Position numbers and translations under genes: made by a program. From the NCBI GenBank assembly GCA_002633025.1, contig NMRB01000214.1, positions 101,894 to 165,893 of the forward strand: a DNA stretch of 64,000 bases. The letters run 5' to 3'. Source of the DNA: Notospermus geniculatus (lineage: Eukaryota > Nemertea > Pilidiophora > Heteronemertea > Lineidae). Position 1 is the first letter of the stretch; every line of letters starts with the position of its first letter. The notes beneath the pieces were generated by a model, which made no database searches, was not told the DNA's origin, and was given only the letters and a program-made list of their open reading frames with translations. Below, piece by piece: positions 12,701 to 20,759 of the stretch.

Positions 12701-15700
12701 CTTGTATAACACCAGACAAAGAATTGCAATATTCCCGTAAAGAACAAGAGAATGACCATGAAATGGAGGTTACTTGAGCGTGGGGCAGTCTTGATGTTGA
12801 TAAAACAGGCTTCCTTACCCGGTATCTGTCCTACATCCTCTTCAAAGATTTCACTGTAGTTTAGGTTGGGTTTCTCTAACGTCTCACGCCAAGATTTATG
12901 CCTGGAATTCATCAACGGGAAATCAAGGATTATATGACTTCTTACAATGCTGCATTGAGAGTTGAGTGTTAAAGCCCCACTGTATTGAATTCAGAAAGTG
13001 CTTACGTCCTCCGACGTTAGTGTAGTGTAAAATGTAATATGCTCTATCTGAATGCATTAGAGCTCTGCCTGAAGTTTTTTCAATGTGTGCTGAAAACTAG
13101 GTCTTGATTCTTTGAAGTATGTATCAGGCAAGCATTTTGGGGACCTTCGGGAGGCTATGGGACCTCCACCTACACCCTCATAACACTTTGAAAATATCAT
13201 AAAATTCAATACTGTGAGGCTTTAAGTACAGCATTAGTAGCTCTAAAGATAATATTGCCTGAATAATGTGCAGTGGGAGGAAACCAGAACATCGGTGGTG
13301 TCAGGTGACTGGTCTTCCACACTGAAATATTTCACTCACTTGATAGGTTCCACCTCTTCGTGGTCAGATGACGGGGTTGCCCCACGGGCCTTGTCCTTAG
13401 CAACGTCCCTCATACCCTGCAAGAGACATCAGCAGCATCAGTTATAGTTTATTGAAGACATACAAAGCTCTGACCAGCTGCCAACAAGGCCTTCCATTAG
13501 AAGCTAAACATTGATTCCGAAGTTGAAAACTTAGAAGACAAACTGAACACTTACAGCCAACACCTGGTCACTACCTTTCTGACCGTCTCTTCGTTTCCGT
13601 AGTCTCTGTTTCCTAGCAATCGGATCACTCTTCTGGGCTGAAATTATGCAAATGTACACACTGCTGGGTGATTTCAAAGTTGGTGTTAACACGGTGTTTA
13701 CAATGCATTAAAGCATTGCAAACACGGTGTTAGACCAACTTTGAAATCACCCATTGTATTCTGAGCCACCACCAAGCAGGATACAGCTATGTCGCTATCT
13801 TTGTTTGTATCCTCACTGACGAAAGTATCACTAGAAACTTGGCTGGAAATCAAACCCGTGTCTTCACTGTCTCAATTCCACCACCTCAACTATGCTCTTC
13901 ACGGCAGACTCACCAGGTGATGCACTTTGTGATGCTGGGGTCGCAGCTCCTGCTTTCCTCAGTTGTGTCTGGAGACTGAAATCAATTCCATAGAATTCTG
14001 CATTCTTCTTCTGGTATTCTGGTGGTTTAGGAGGCATGACGAAGCCTGGATTGTCACCGACGTCGAACAGCTGAAAACAAATGAATCCAATTATATCCTC
14101 CCATAGAACCAGCTCAGATTGTCGTTCAGTTCAGCCAGGCTCGCGTTGTGACGTCAGAGCCAACAAGAACGCTGTGGCGTCTACTTGGAGCTGCACTGGT
14201 GACTGAACACCCTTACTAAACATAACATGCAGTCAATGAGATAACCTCAGGTCATCACCTACCTCCAACGTGTCCATAAGTAGATGGATTGTGTCAGGTA
14301 ATGTGATCAGTTTATTCGTGTTCAGAATCAGCTTCTTTAGTTTGCCACACCTGGAGAACAAGAAGACGGAAAACCTTTAAAGATAACGAATAAACCTTCT
14401 TTGGTTAGGATCAAGTCACCCTGGTTCCATTATGAAGGGACAGTGCCACTGGTTTCTAATCTCTTACCTACAGAGACCCTCTGGAATCATCTCCAAGTTA
14501 TTATTGGCTGCGCTGAACACTTCCAGTTCGTGTAGTTTGCCGATGCCAGGAGGAATGCCCTCAAAGTCCAGCTCATTGGTGTTGACTAGTAATCGACGTA
14601 GGAATGCCATTTTGCATATCGCAGCCTGAAAGGAATGACGTTCTTTCAGTACTGTGACATAACGTAACTGTGTGGGGTTTATAACCAGCAAAATGTTGAT
14701 GGGCGACTGCTGAAGAATGGAACTACACTGACGTCAGGAGGGTTTCCCAAAAGGGAGATACCACAAATTGCTTAAGATGGCGATTCAGAGATTTGGGCAC
14801 TGTGAGGTGGTAGCCTAGTTCTAGATGAAAGTTATAGTCTTCTGTATTTTGAGAAGTGTGTCTATAGAAACAAGTACTCACGGGTAATTCTTTCAGTTTG
14901 TTGCGAGACAAGTTGAGGACTTCTAGATTCTGCCAGTTGTCTAGGAAACACAAAAAAAAGAAGTTAGAATGCTTACATTTCAACACGGATGCTTATACAA
15001 GTCACACGCTCAGTCACTATCAAGGGACGACATGGTGCGTTACCAGATCAAGAACTTACCAACAAGTGATGACAATTCTGTGATTTCATTGGACGAGAGA
15101 TTCAGACGTTTGAGTGTCTTCACCTTGTAGAGGGTCTCAGGGACTCTTGGAAGTTTATTCTCACTCACATCAATATCTGCAAAATACAACCATGAAACTG
15201 TAACTATCAGTTTTCTTCTAAAACTTTCCAATACTTTCCCATCAACGGCGAAAGTTGAACCATCAGTTCTGTCTGCCCTGTCAAGATACTTACCAGAGAG
15301 TTTGGCACAGTTCTCCAAACCAGAAGGAAAGTTTGTGAGAGTCCGTTGAGTGTTTCTAAGGTGAAATGTTTCCAGCTCAGTCAGTACAGAAACTTGTCTG
15401 AAAGAAGGAATTGAGGTCAATTACATAAATACTTTTACACTTCCACAACAACAACTTTAATTCTTTCCAATGATGCACACTCAGACAGGTCAGTCCATAA
15501 ACTGATTGGTGGACGAAGGCAACAATGCAGAAAGGAAAACTGGTCGCTCACCTGAACTGAGAAAGGAAGAGAGGATTGTTGTTGACTATGAAGACCTGGA
15601 GGTTGACTAGACGTCTGATTTGTGGTGGGATGGACTCTGAAAAACAAGGAAATATTGCAAGGTCAAGTCAAGAGTCTGGAATACTGAGTATTCTGAACAG

Positions 15701-18370
15701 AGTGTCACTTTGGGCTAGTAAGGACCTAAGCTCTGTATCTCCTCAAAACACTCACCTAACTTGTTATTGCTGATATCTACATAGAATATATCAGTGCAAT
15801 TTATAAACAGCTGGTTTGGGATACTGTCGATGCTGAAAAAAGAAGGATAGAATGAAACCTTCAGCATGGATAAAGTGTAAGTCAGGTCAGTTTCCAAATT
15901 CAGCCAAATTTAAATGGAATATTAACTCCATGAGATGAGAAGAAGAATTAGTAAAAGAAACAGAAATTGTAAACCAATTGACAAAAACTTACCTGTTATT
16001 GCTCAAGTTGAGGACAAGAAGGCCCTTCGCTTTCTCCAGATCATCAGGACATTTGTTGATTTGGTTGTGACTGAAATCCTAAAAGAAAGATCAGGTTCTG
16101 AGAAAACGGAAATGTCATTTGGAATCTGGAATTCCTGGGATGTTTCTCTACAGATCTTTCTGTACACTTTGCCAACAACATTTCAAACCACTTTTAAGTT
16201 TAAGGACTGCTACATACCACAACAGCCAAGTCTTCCAAGCTGAATATATCATTAGGGATGCTGGATGCCTTGAGTTTGTTGTGGCGACAGACCAATGCCC
16301 GGAGATTAGTTAATGTTGACAGGTCTCCATGGATGTTGTTGATGTTGTTGTAGGTCAGGGACACATGTTCCTGAAGAAAAGGATGCATTACAAAATCACA
16401 TTTACTTCCAAGCTAGCTTAATTAGTCTGACAGTCCAGTGAATTTGGCACACGCTTTGTGACTCTTGGAAGGGGTTCTCCATATGGTCAATAAAAGAAAA
16501 AGAAATCAACTTGGCCTTGACGTTCGTCCTTACCAGCTTCTGGAGATTGCCAAGCTCATCAGGAAGTTTGTTCAGCCCGACTCTGTTCAGGCGAATCCAC
16601 CTCAATCCTGTCATGTCGGAGACATGTGAGGGGAAGTTATCGTTCTGAAACAAGCAATTCATTCAGTATCAATGCGTCATGCATATGTTGTAGGCTACTG
16701 CATGAAGATGTACTATCACTACTGTGTGTCCAGGTAGGCATGATGGTAGGCTAGTGCACTGTTGTGTGCACGAGTGTGTGCACTGCATGCAGGTGGTGTG
16801 CATGCAAATGGGTCCGTAAGAAGACCGGAATACACCGAAATACGCCAAAATACGCCGGAATACACCAAAATATCGCCGAAAACAGGGTTAAAAGGCTTCT
16901 TTTCAGTATTATTATTAGTGAGGCAATGTATCATGTCAATCCAATGGAAAAATGTACAATATCAGTCTCAATACCCGACCCATTCTAACAGAACATCGCG
17001 CGACGGGTGTTTTCGACGATCGACCGCCGCCATGTTGGATAACCTTAACGCTGTGGTTATATCCACGGATCTCCGTGTACGATGGCCTGGGAATTACCCA
17101 ATCGGTACACGGAGAGGATAACCCGAATTGGCCAATGAAATGCTTCCATGGGCACAATGGGAAATTCAAATGAATTTTTGTATCATCTAGCGTAATTTTC
17201 AATAAAAATTCTTGATGAAAATGTTAATTTAAAAGCACTACCAGGATGAAAAATGTTATATCAATGCGTTTTCTGGGCAAGATAGGCCTACTAGTACAAG
17301 TATGTAATGATTTCCACTCTGGATCCAACAGCCTCATTGGCCAAGTGGTTAGCGTGCGTGGTCCCGTGCAGGGCTGCTACTTGAACTGACGACTAGAGGT
17401 TCGAATCTCGCAGTGATTCATTTCGTTAGGTTCACCTCTTTTTAATTTTTTTATTTTATTTTTTCATCTCCTTTTATTTTTCTTGTGGCCTGCCATCATT
17501 ATCAATCTCGTGTGACTATGTATTTGACAGTTATGATGAACAAAACATGCATCGTGCAACAATTTTCAGGTTTCACGGAACGAATGTCCGTGCACCAAAA
17601 TATGAGTTTTTTTCTACTTGTGGATGACACAAATCCGTGTACCTAGGCGAATGTTGCCGCCTTCCGTACACAGATCCGCAGATCCGTGTATATAACTCCT
17701 GATTTTTCTACATTTGGTACACGGATCCGTGTACCCAAGGCGAATGTTGCCGCCTTCCGTACACGGATCCGTGTATATAACTCCTGATTTTTCTACATTT
17801 GGTACACGGATCCGTGTACCTAAGGCGAAGGTTCCCGCCTTCCGTACACGGATCCGTGGAAATAACCCCGGCCTTACCTTAAACACGCATCCAAGATGGC
17901 GACCGCCGGCCGCCCGCCGAAAACACCTGATGCGATGTTTCTGAAGTTGTCTGCGTGGATTTTGAGGCTGATCTTGCCCGTATCTGCCTCGTATCCATTA
18001 ATAAATACCACAGCTACAGCATAAGAGTGAAAATAAACCTTTTGTATTGTGTTTTCGGCAGTATTTCGGTGTATTCCGGCGGATTCCGGTGTATTCCGGT
18101 CTTCTTATGAACCGCATGCAAATGCAGCCAGCAACAGCAACACTACACTACATGTACATCAGGCAGGGCAAGAACTTGCCAACTTAGCGAGCCAATAACT
18201 AGCACAAGCATGGTAAAATATCATGGAAGTTGTATTCATTGGGTTTACTGTCTATGTCTTTGGTGAGATGAATTCAGAGAAACGAAAAATCGGGGATAGA
18301 ATTGTACCTGGAAGTCATTTCTTGTCAAATCTACTCCCCGAACGAACGGCAAAACTCCTGTGGCAGCCAT
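3796..18370 (-). CDS. FLII: Flightless-1 homologue (LRR-gelsolin actin regulator)
   Basis: FLII couples an LRR protein-interaction domain to six gelsolin-like repeats; it binds actin and acts as a nuclear-receptor coactivator. Thirty-five coding exons join in phase to 1239 residues (human 1269): 18370-18308, 16644-16534, 16370-16218, 16078-15993, 15832-15756, 15636-15552, 15397-15294, 15176-15060, 14940-14882, 14625-14468, 14350-14263, 14070-13914, 13637-13555, 13416-13340, 12901-12819, 12628-12578, 12480-12368, 12115-11930, 11798-11742, 11586-11471, 11340-11214, 11071-10987, 10760-10673, 10527-10414, 10273-10165, 10050-9967, 9627-9531, 9440-9193, 8602-8450, 8325-8288, 7984-7864, 4916-4827, 4678-4586, 4277-4164, 3930-3796. 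The start [20 protein letters not shown] matches vertebrate FLII. LRRs span residues 22-367, a basic linker follows, and gelsolin repeats run from about 505 to the end ([42 protein letters not shown]). Nothing looks broken. Confidence 0.97.
4017..4081. repeat. Foldback repeat in FLII intron 34
   Basis: Arms GAGCCAAATCCTAATTCT and AGAATTAGGATTTGGCTC (4064-4081) are perfect reverse complements with a 30-base AT-rich centre. Probably a miniature transposon. Confidence 0.65.
5101..5272. repeat. Minisatellite, three 57-bp units
   Basis: Unit begins TCACGCCAAGCTCTCCTAAC and recurs at 5101, 5158 and 5215 with few changes, in FLII intron 31. The period is a multiple of three, so reading frames stay open in it on both strands; these are not genes. 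Confidence 0.85.
5861..5870 (-). promoter_or_regulatory. Histone downstream-like element of the minus-strand small gene
   Basis: On the minus strand AAAAAGAGA, reached about 12 bases after the stem-loop at 5882-5897. This purine-rich string is where the U7 snRNA pairs in histone pre-mRNAs. The paralogue on the other strand carries the same AAAAAGAGAC at the same spacing. Confidence 0.75.
5882..5897 (-). promoter_or_regulatory. Histone-type mRNA 3' stem-loop (minus-strand small gene)
   Basis: Minus strand GGCTCTTTTCAGAGCC: a 6-bp stem and TTTC loop matching the replication-dependent histone consensus (GGYYCTTYTCAGRRCC), flanked by CAAAC upstream and ACCTA downstream. It begins 29 bases after the stop codon of the 5926-6240 gene, the usual histone spacing. 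Confidence 0.85.
5926..6240 (-). CDS. Small basic helical protein with histone-type 3' end (paralogue A)
   Basis: Intronless 104-residue frame nested in FLII intron 31, same strand as FLII. Not recognised as any named family. Seen: about 20 Arg/Lys against 14 Asp/Glu; long predicted helices (residues 10-90) with heptad-like leucines; a core [20 protein letters not shown] that is nearly repeated in the plus-strand paralogue (about 53% identity over 62 aligned residues); and a serine/acidic tail (SSDSSDDED) resembling casein kinase II sites. A TATA box lies upstream (6324-6331), and a histone stem-loop plus downstream element follows. This start is chosen because it lies about 85 bases below the TATA box and begins the conserved protein. 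It is not a histone fold as far as I can tell. S-phase or embryonic expression is inferred from the 3' end only. Confidence 0.85.
   Translation of the reverse strand: MPVTLRSSTRLYRQLDEAEIKYRKAVEQLSVLDRNIRELQHRHKLANKMGNRAVRYTLRLKLVTYEGVRTAYYNYARLKLDEIHNIRGQIATRFSSDSSDDEDC
6324..6331 (-). promoter_or_regulatory. TATA box of paralogue A
   Basis: Minus strand TATAAAAG within GGTATAAAAG, about 84 bases before the ATG at 6240. The other promoter has GGTATAAAAA in the matching position. Confidence 0.7.
6949..6956 (+). promoter_or_regulatory. TATA box of paralogue B
   Basis: TATAAAAA, 57 bases before the ATG at 7013. This would place transcription start near 6980 and give a short leader, as in replication-dependent histone genes. 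Confidence 0.75.
7013..7309 (+). CDS. Small basic helical protein with histone-type 3' end (paralogue B)
   Basis: Intronless 98-residue frame nested antisense within FLII intron 31. It is a paralogue of the 5926-6240 protein: shared blocks include EQ..ILDRQL..LQQR, CRAV...[12 protein letters not shown] and AFYEYARQK. It is basic (19 Arg/Lys against 11 Asp/Glu), probably mostly helical, and lacks the acidic tail of paralogue A; it ends instead in a His/Arg-rich stretch (EHHRQHR). No known domain recognised. A TATA box lies 57 bases upstream. The stop codon is followed after 21 bases by a perfect histone stem-loop and then by AAAAAGAGAC. An in-frame second ATG (MDTP) two codons in could also serve as start. 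Confidence 0.87.
   Translation: MNMDTPTEQHLRVVSHKYKRACEQVKILDRQLDTLQQRYIHATKDRCRAVYHSLRLQLVTLEGVRNAFYEYARQKAAEKKELLVLYSRNMSEHHRQHR
7331..7346 (+). promoter_or_regulatory. Histone-type mRNA 3' stem-loop (paralogue B)
   Basis: GGTTCTTTTCAGAACC followed by ACCCA, an exact match to the replication-dependent histone 3' consensus bound by SLBP. It begins 22 bases after the TAG stop of the 7013-7309 gene. Its stem differs from the minus-strand copy by a compensatory C-G to T-A pair, which supports selection on RNA structure. Confidence 0.9.
7359..7368 (+). promoter_or_regulatory. Histone downstream-like element of paralogue B
   Basis: AAAAAGAGAC starts 13 bases after the stem-loop; cleavage would be expected between the two. 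The minus-strand gene has the same AAAAAGAGAC string. Confidence 0.75.
7422..7659. mobile_element. MITE in FLII intron 31
   Basis: Ends AGGCCCCTATTACATAGAGC and GCTCTATGTAATAGGGGCCT are perfect inverted repeats enclosing about 200 bases with no coding content. It lies 53 bases beyond the downstream element of paralogue B. Confidence 0.8.
7700..7858. repeat. Minisatellite of TACAAATGG-type units
   Basis: Degenerate repeats of roughly 38 bases (ACAAATGGACAAATGRCCYACATTTGGCCT) that run up to the donor site of FLII exon 31 (7863). Confidence 0.8.
8012..8126. repeat. CAATACACAC-type simple repeat
   Basis: Irregular AATACACACCATA array in FLII intron 30. It keeps several frames open on both strands, and those frames are artefacts. 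Confidence 0.85.
8683..8837. repeat. Minisatellite, three 50-52-bp units
   Basis: TACCCCACCTACCTGACCA...TAGTCTCTTGGTCT repeats starting at 8683, 8733 and 8785 in FLII intron 28. Confidence 0.85.
8947..9172. mobile_element. MITE in FLII intron 28
   Basis: Ends AGAGCTCGAGCC and GGCTCAAGCTCT with imperfect arms continuing inward through TGACGTCAT-rich sequence. The right end is 20 bases from the donor of FLII exon 28. Confidence 0.75.
12969..13225. mobile_element. TTAA-flanked MITE, copy 1 (FLII intron 14)
   Basis: TTAA on both sides, ends AGCCCCACTGTATTGAATT and AATTCAATACTGTGAGGCT. It is homologous throughout to the copy at 31820-32090 (shared inside: TTTTCAATGCGTGCTGAAAAC-like block, GGGGACCTTC.GGAGGCTATGGGACC block). 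TTAA duplication suggests a piggyBac-type source. Confidence 0.85.
13666..13752. repeat. Foldback repeat in FLII intron 12
   Basis: GGGTGATTTCAAAGTTGGT and its reverse complement enclose ACACGGTGTTTNCAATGC-type arms, so the whole 87 bases is almost one palindrome. Confidence 0.75.
17331..17418 (+). repeat. tRNA-like segment (SINE head or tRNA pseudogene)
   Basis: Contains an A-box-like TGGCCAAGTGG (17338-17348) and a B box GGTTCGAATCTC (17398-17409) at tRNA spacing, followed by a T-rich tail. The acceptor stem does not close, so it is more likely tRNA-derived than a functional tRNA. It sits inside the 16811-18114 transposon. Confidence 0.6.
17632..17868. repeat. Tandem array with GGATCCGTGTAC palindromes
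   Basis: Three units of 86-93 bases, each with AAGGCGAATGTTGCCGCCTT and the palindrome GTACACGGATCCGTGTAC. Internal to the FLII intron 1 transposon. Confidence 0.8.
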
Positions 18371-18791
18371 CTTGCAATTCGAGTGTATCTAAAATGTGTC
18401 CTTCGGTTTGCCAACCAGAGTGTCACGTCAACCTTGTTTCCAGGTTACTGAGGTCTGCAGCACTGCGGTTGGAAAATAGCATTGCAATGGTTTATTTGCA
18501 GTTGTTTACCGTCCTTTTCACAATTGCAAATATCCTTTTGGTATAAACAAAGATATTTAAAGATAAATAGTGCATTTATATCGTTCTACGGGACTTAACT
18601 TTTCATTTCCATTTCTAGGTCTGAGGTTGACAGTTCCTCCGTTCCGCTTGCCAGGTCTGCATTTTGCACGTACCATGCGGAAGTATTACGAATTTTGTGA
18701 ATTTCCAAATCGTTATTTCTGTTTACTTTAAAAATGACGAAATCCATGTTTCAAAGACATTCATTTTATGCAGCAATTTAGTAGGTACAGC
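18371..18791. promoter_or_regulatory. FLII upstream region, probably shared with the MIEF gene
   Basis: Between the FLII start and the gap. The FLII start codon lies in AAGATGGCTGCC (minus strand), a YY1-like initiator-proximal motif common in housekeeping genes. No MIEF coding exon could be identified here. Confidence 0.4.
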
Positions 18792-19124
18792 NNNNNNNNN
18801 NNNNNNNNNNNNNNNNNNNNNNNNNNNNNNNNNNNNNNNNNNNNNNNNNNNNNNNNNNNNNNNNNNNNNNNNNNNNNNNNNNNNNNNNNNNNNNNNNNNN
18901 NNNNNNNNNNNNNNNNNNNNNNNNNNNNNNNNNNNNNNNNNNNNNNNNNNNNNNNNNNNNNNNNNNNNNNNNNNNNNNNNNNNNNNNNNNNNNNNNNNNN
19001 NNNNNNNNNNNNNNNNNNNNNNNNNNNNNNNNNNNNNNNNNNNNNNNNNNNNNNNNNNNNNNNNNNNNNNNNNNNNNNNNNNNNNNNNNNNNNNNNNNNN
19101 NNNNNNNNNNNNNNNNNNNNNNNN
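18792..19124. other. Assembly gap (333 N)
   Basis: Run of N. Reading frames drawn across it are meaningless. It lies where 5' exons of the MIEF gene would be expected. Confidence 0.99.
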
Positions 19125-19493
19125 ATCAAAATATGTTGAGTGGTTGCTGAGATATCTGAGATTATCAAAATTTCGATAATTTGAAAATTTCCAATTTTTC
19201 ACAAAATTTTGATATCAGTAGACAGAGCTCACTTCAAAACGTAGAAGTATGAAGTTTTGGAACTTTTAGCGTAAACCGGTAAGCAGTTAAGCATGTTTGA
19301 TATTTTTGATATTTTGACAAATATGCAATATTACTGCCCAAATAACGCAAAAAAGTTGCAAAATTTTGTAAACCTGTGTTCTGAGGTTAGCTTTATCTAA
19401 TGGCATCAAAATTACCTGAAAAGCACGAAAATCTCAAATTATCAAAATTTTGATAATCTCATATATCTCAGCAAGCACTCAACATATTTTGAT
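19125..19493. repeat. Inverted repeat abutting the gap
   Basis: ATCAAAATATGTTGAGTG...CTGAGATATCTGAGATTATC at the left edge returns as the reverse complement ending at 19493 (CAACATATTTTGAT). A foldback element here may explain why the assembly broke. Confidence 0.7.
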
Positions 19494-19893
19494 GAAACAA
19501 AGCCCCAAATCCTTAGAAAGTTCCACTCTATCAGAACTGCAACAAAAATCACAAAAAATTACGTAATAACAATGTTGATTTTTAGTGTTTTTTTCTGATG
19601 AGCTATTACATAATGACGATATTTCCGAATATCCAAAATTTTGATGCAGAAATATGACCAACAAGATATACTTTCATGTGCAACAAACCGTGTTAAAATT
19701 GGTCCAGTAGTATTTGAAATATTCAAGATGTCAGATGGAGATAAACTTTTGTCAATGACTGTACATCAGCTGTTCCCACTATGGTCCCAGGTTCTCTTGA
19801 GCAACATGAAACCATTACCATAGTTTTATCAGCTTCTCAACAGCCTCTGCTTTGATCAGTTTTATAAACTAGGATTTGATTTTGTATTTCCAG

Positions 19894-20759
19894 GGAGTGC
19901 TTATGAAGACTTGCAGGTGATTGCAGCAGATGACTTTGATGCTTTTCTCCCGTTGAAGATGGATTCCTCACAATGGGAATTGATTGATGGCATGGACACA
20001 CTTCTGGATGCACCGGGTTACACTCTAATCAAACGCAGCAATCAAGAATTCTTTAAAGTTGGCTCGGTCGTTTGGGATAAATTCCTTGTCGGCCATTATC
20101 TCTCACCACAGAAGATCTTGAAGTATTTTCAGTCTCTCCTCCATCGCTCCGTCGGCCCGGGAAAAAAACTCTTCACAATTGAACCGTCAGTGAAGGAAAA
20201 CACACTACATCTGACTGTGATCTACGGCAGCGACAAGAAACTTCGACTGAACATCATCCCGATAGTCAAAATTGGGGATGTGACCGTGGCGGGGCGGTTG
20301 CATCCAAAATTTGAACTGTTTCGTGAGGATGGGTACAAAAATCTGTGGAGGCAAAGCTTCATGAAGGAGGAGGATGCGATGATGAAGGCATTTGATGCAA
20401 ACAATGGCTGCCAGAAAGACTGTTTGAGGATTCTGAAGGCGATCAGCATGAATGTTTACAGTGCACCGCTGCATCTGGTAGAACCTTACGTTTTCAAAAC
20501 CATCCTGTTTCATTTAAGTCGAGAAGAGGAGAACTGGGAGAGGCACGCACTCGCTGAGAGAGTCATTGATGTGTTCATGTCACTGGATGGCTTCTTGAAT
20601 GTGAGGAAACTACCAAATTATTTCAACCAGAATGTAAATTTGTTTGAGAGTTACACAGACATCTTCCTGCATGAGCTTAAGCAGTATGTAAACCATGTTA
20701 TTACTAAGAACTTGTTCGGTGCCTTACTTCTTCAGAGGTGTCCAGGAAAGGATCTCTGA
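19894..20759 (+). CDS. MIEF1: Mitochondrial dynamics protein MiD49/51-like, C-terminal exon
   Basis: Terminal exon of a MIEF1/MIEF2 (MiD51/MiD49) orthologue, outer-membrane receptors that recruit the fission GTPase Drp1. The acceptor AG is at 19892-19893. The frame starts SAYEDLQVIAADDF, matching vertebrate SGSLYDDLQV, then WELIDGMDTLL.APGY, VVWDKFLVGHYLSP, LWRQSF, CLRILKAI and QNVNLFE, the Mab-21/nucleotidyltransferase-like domain to the stop. About 288 residues are covered. The N-terminal membrane anchor and linker are not found and may lie in the assembly gap. The gene is head-to-head with FLII. MIEF1 and MIEF2 split in vertebrates, so the symbol stands for their common ancestor. AATAAA signals occur at 20785, 21131 and 21163. 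Confidence 0.88.

Larger units (their letters stand above)
16811..18114. mobile_element. 1.3-kb foldback DNA transposon filling FLII intron 1
   Basis: Flanked by a perfect 10-bp direct repeat CATGCAAATG (16801-16810 and 18115-18124). Terminal inverted repeats contain AAGAAGACCGGAATACACC at both ends, with further inverted sequence inside (GGTGTTTTCG...CCATSTTGGAT at 16998-17040 against 17888-17935). There is no transposase frame. Inside are a GGATCCGTGTAC tandem array and a tRNA-like segment. A 9-10-bp target duplication would fit a MULE-type element (inference). Confidence 0.8.

Noticed and set aside
13555-13575. Alternative donor AAAG|GTAGTG at 13575 in FLII exon 13
   Set aside because: Using it breaks the frame into exon 14. 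The donor GCT|GTAAGT at 13555 keeps phase and restores the SDQVLA-GMRDVA junction seen in vertebrate FLII.
18664-19202. Long frames across the N run
   Set aside because: They exist only because undefined bases hide stops.
19720-19800. Possible upstream MIEF exon ending at CCCAG|GTTCTC
   Set aside because: The translation does not resemble MIEF proteins and the donor is weak.
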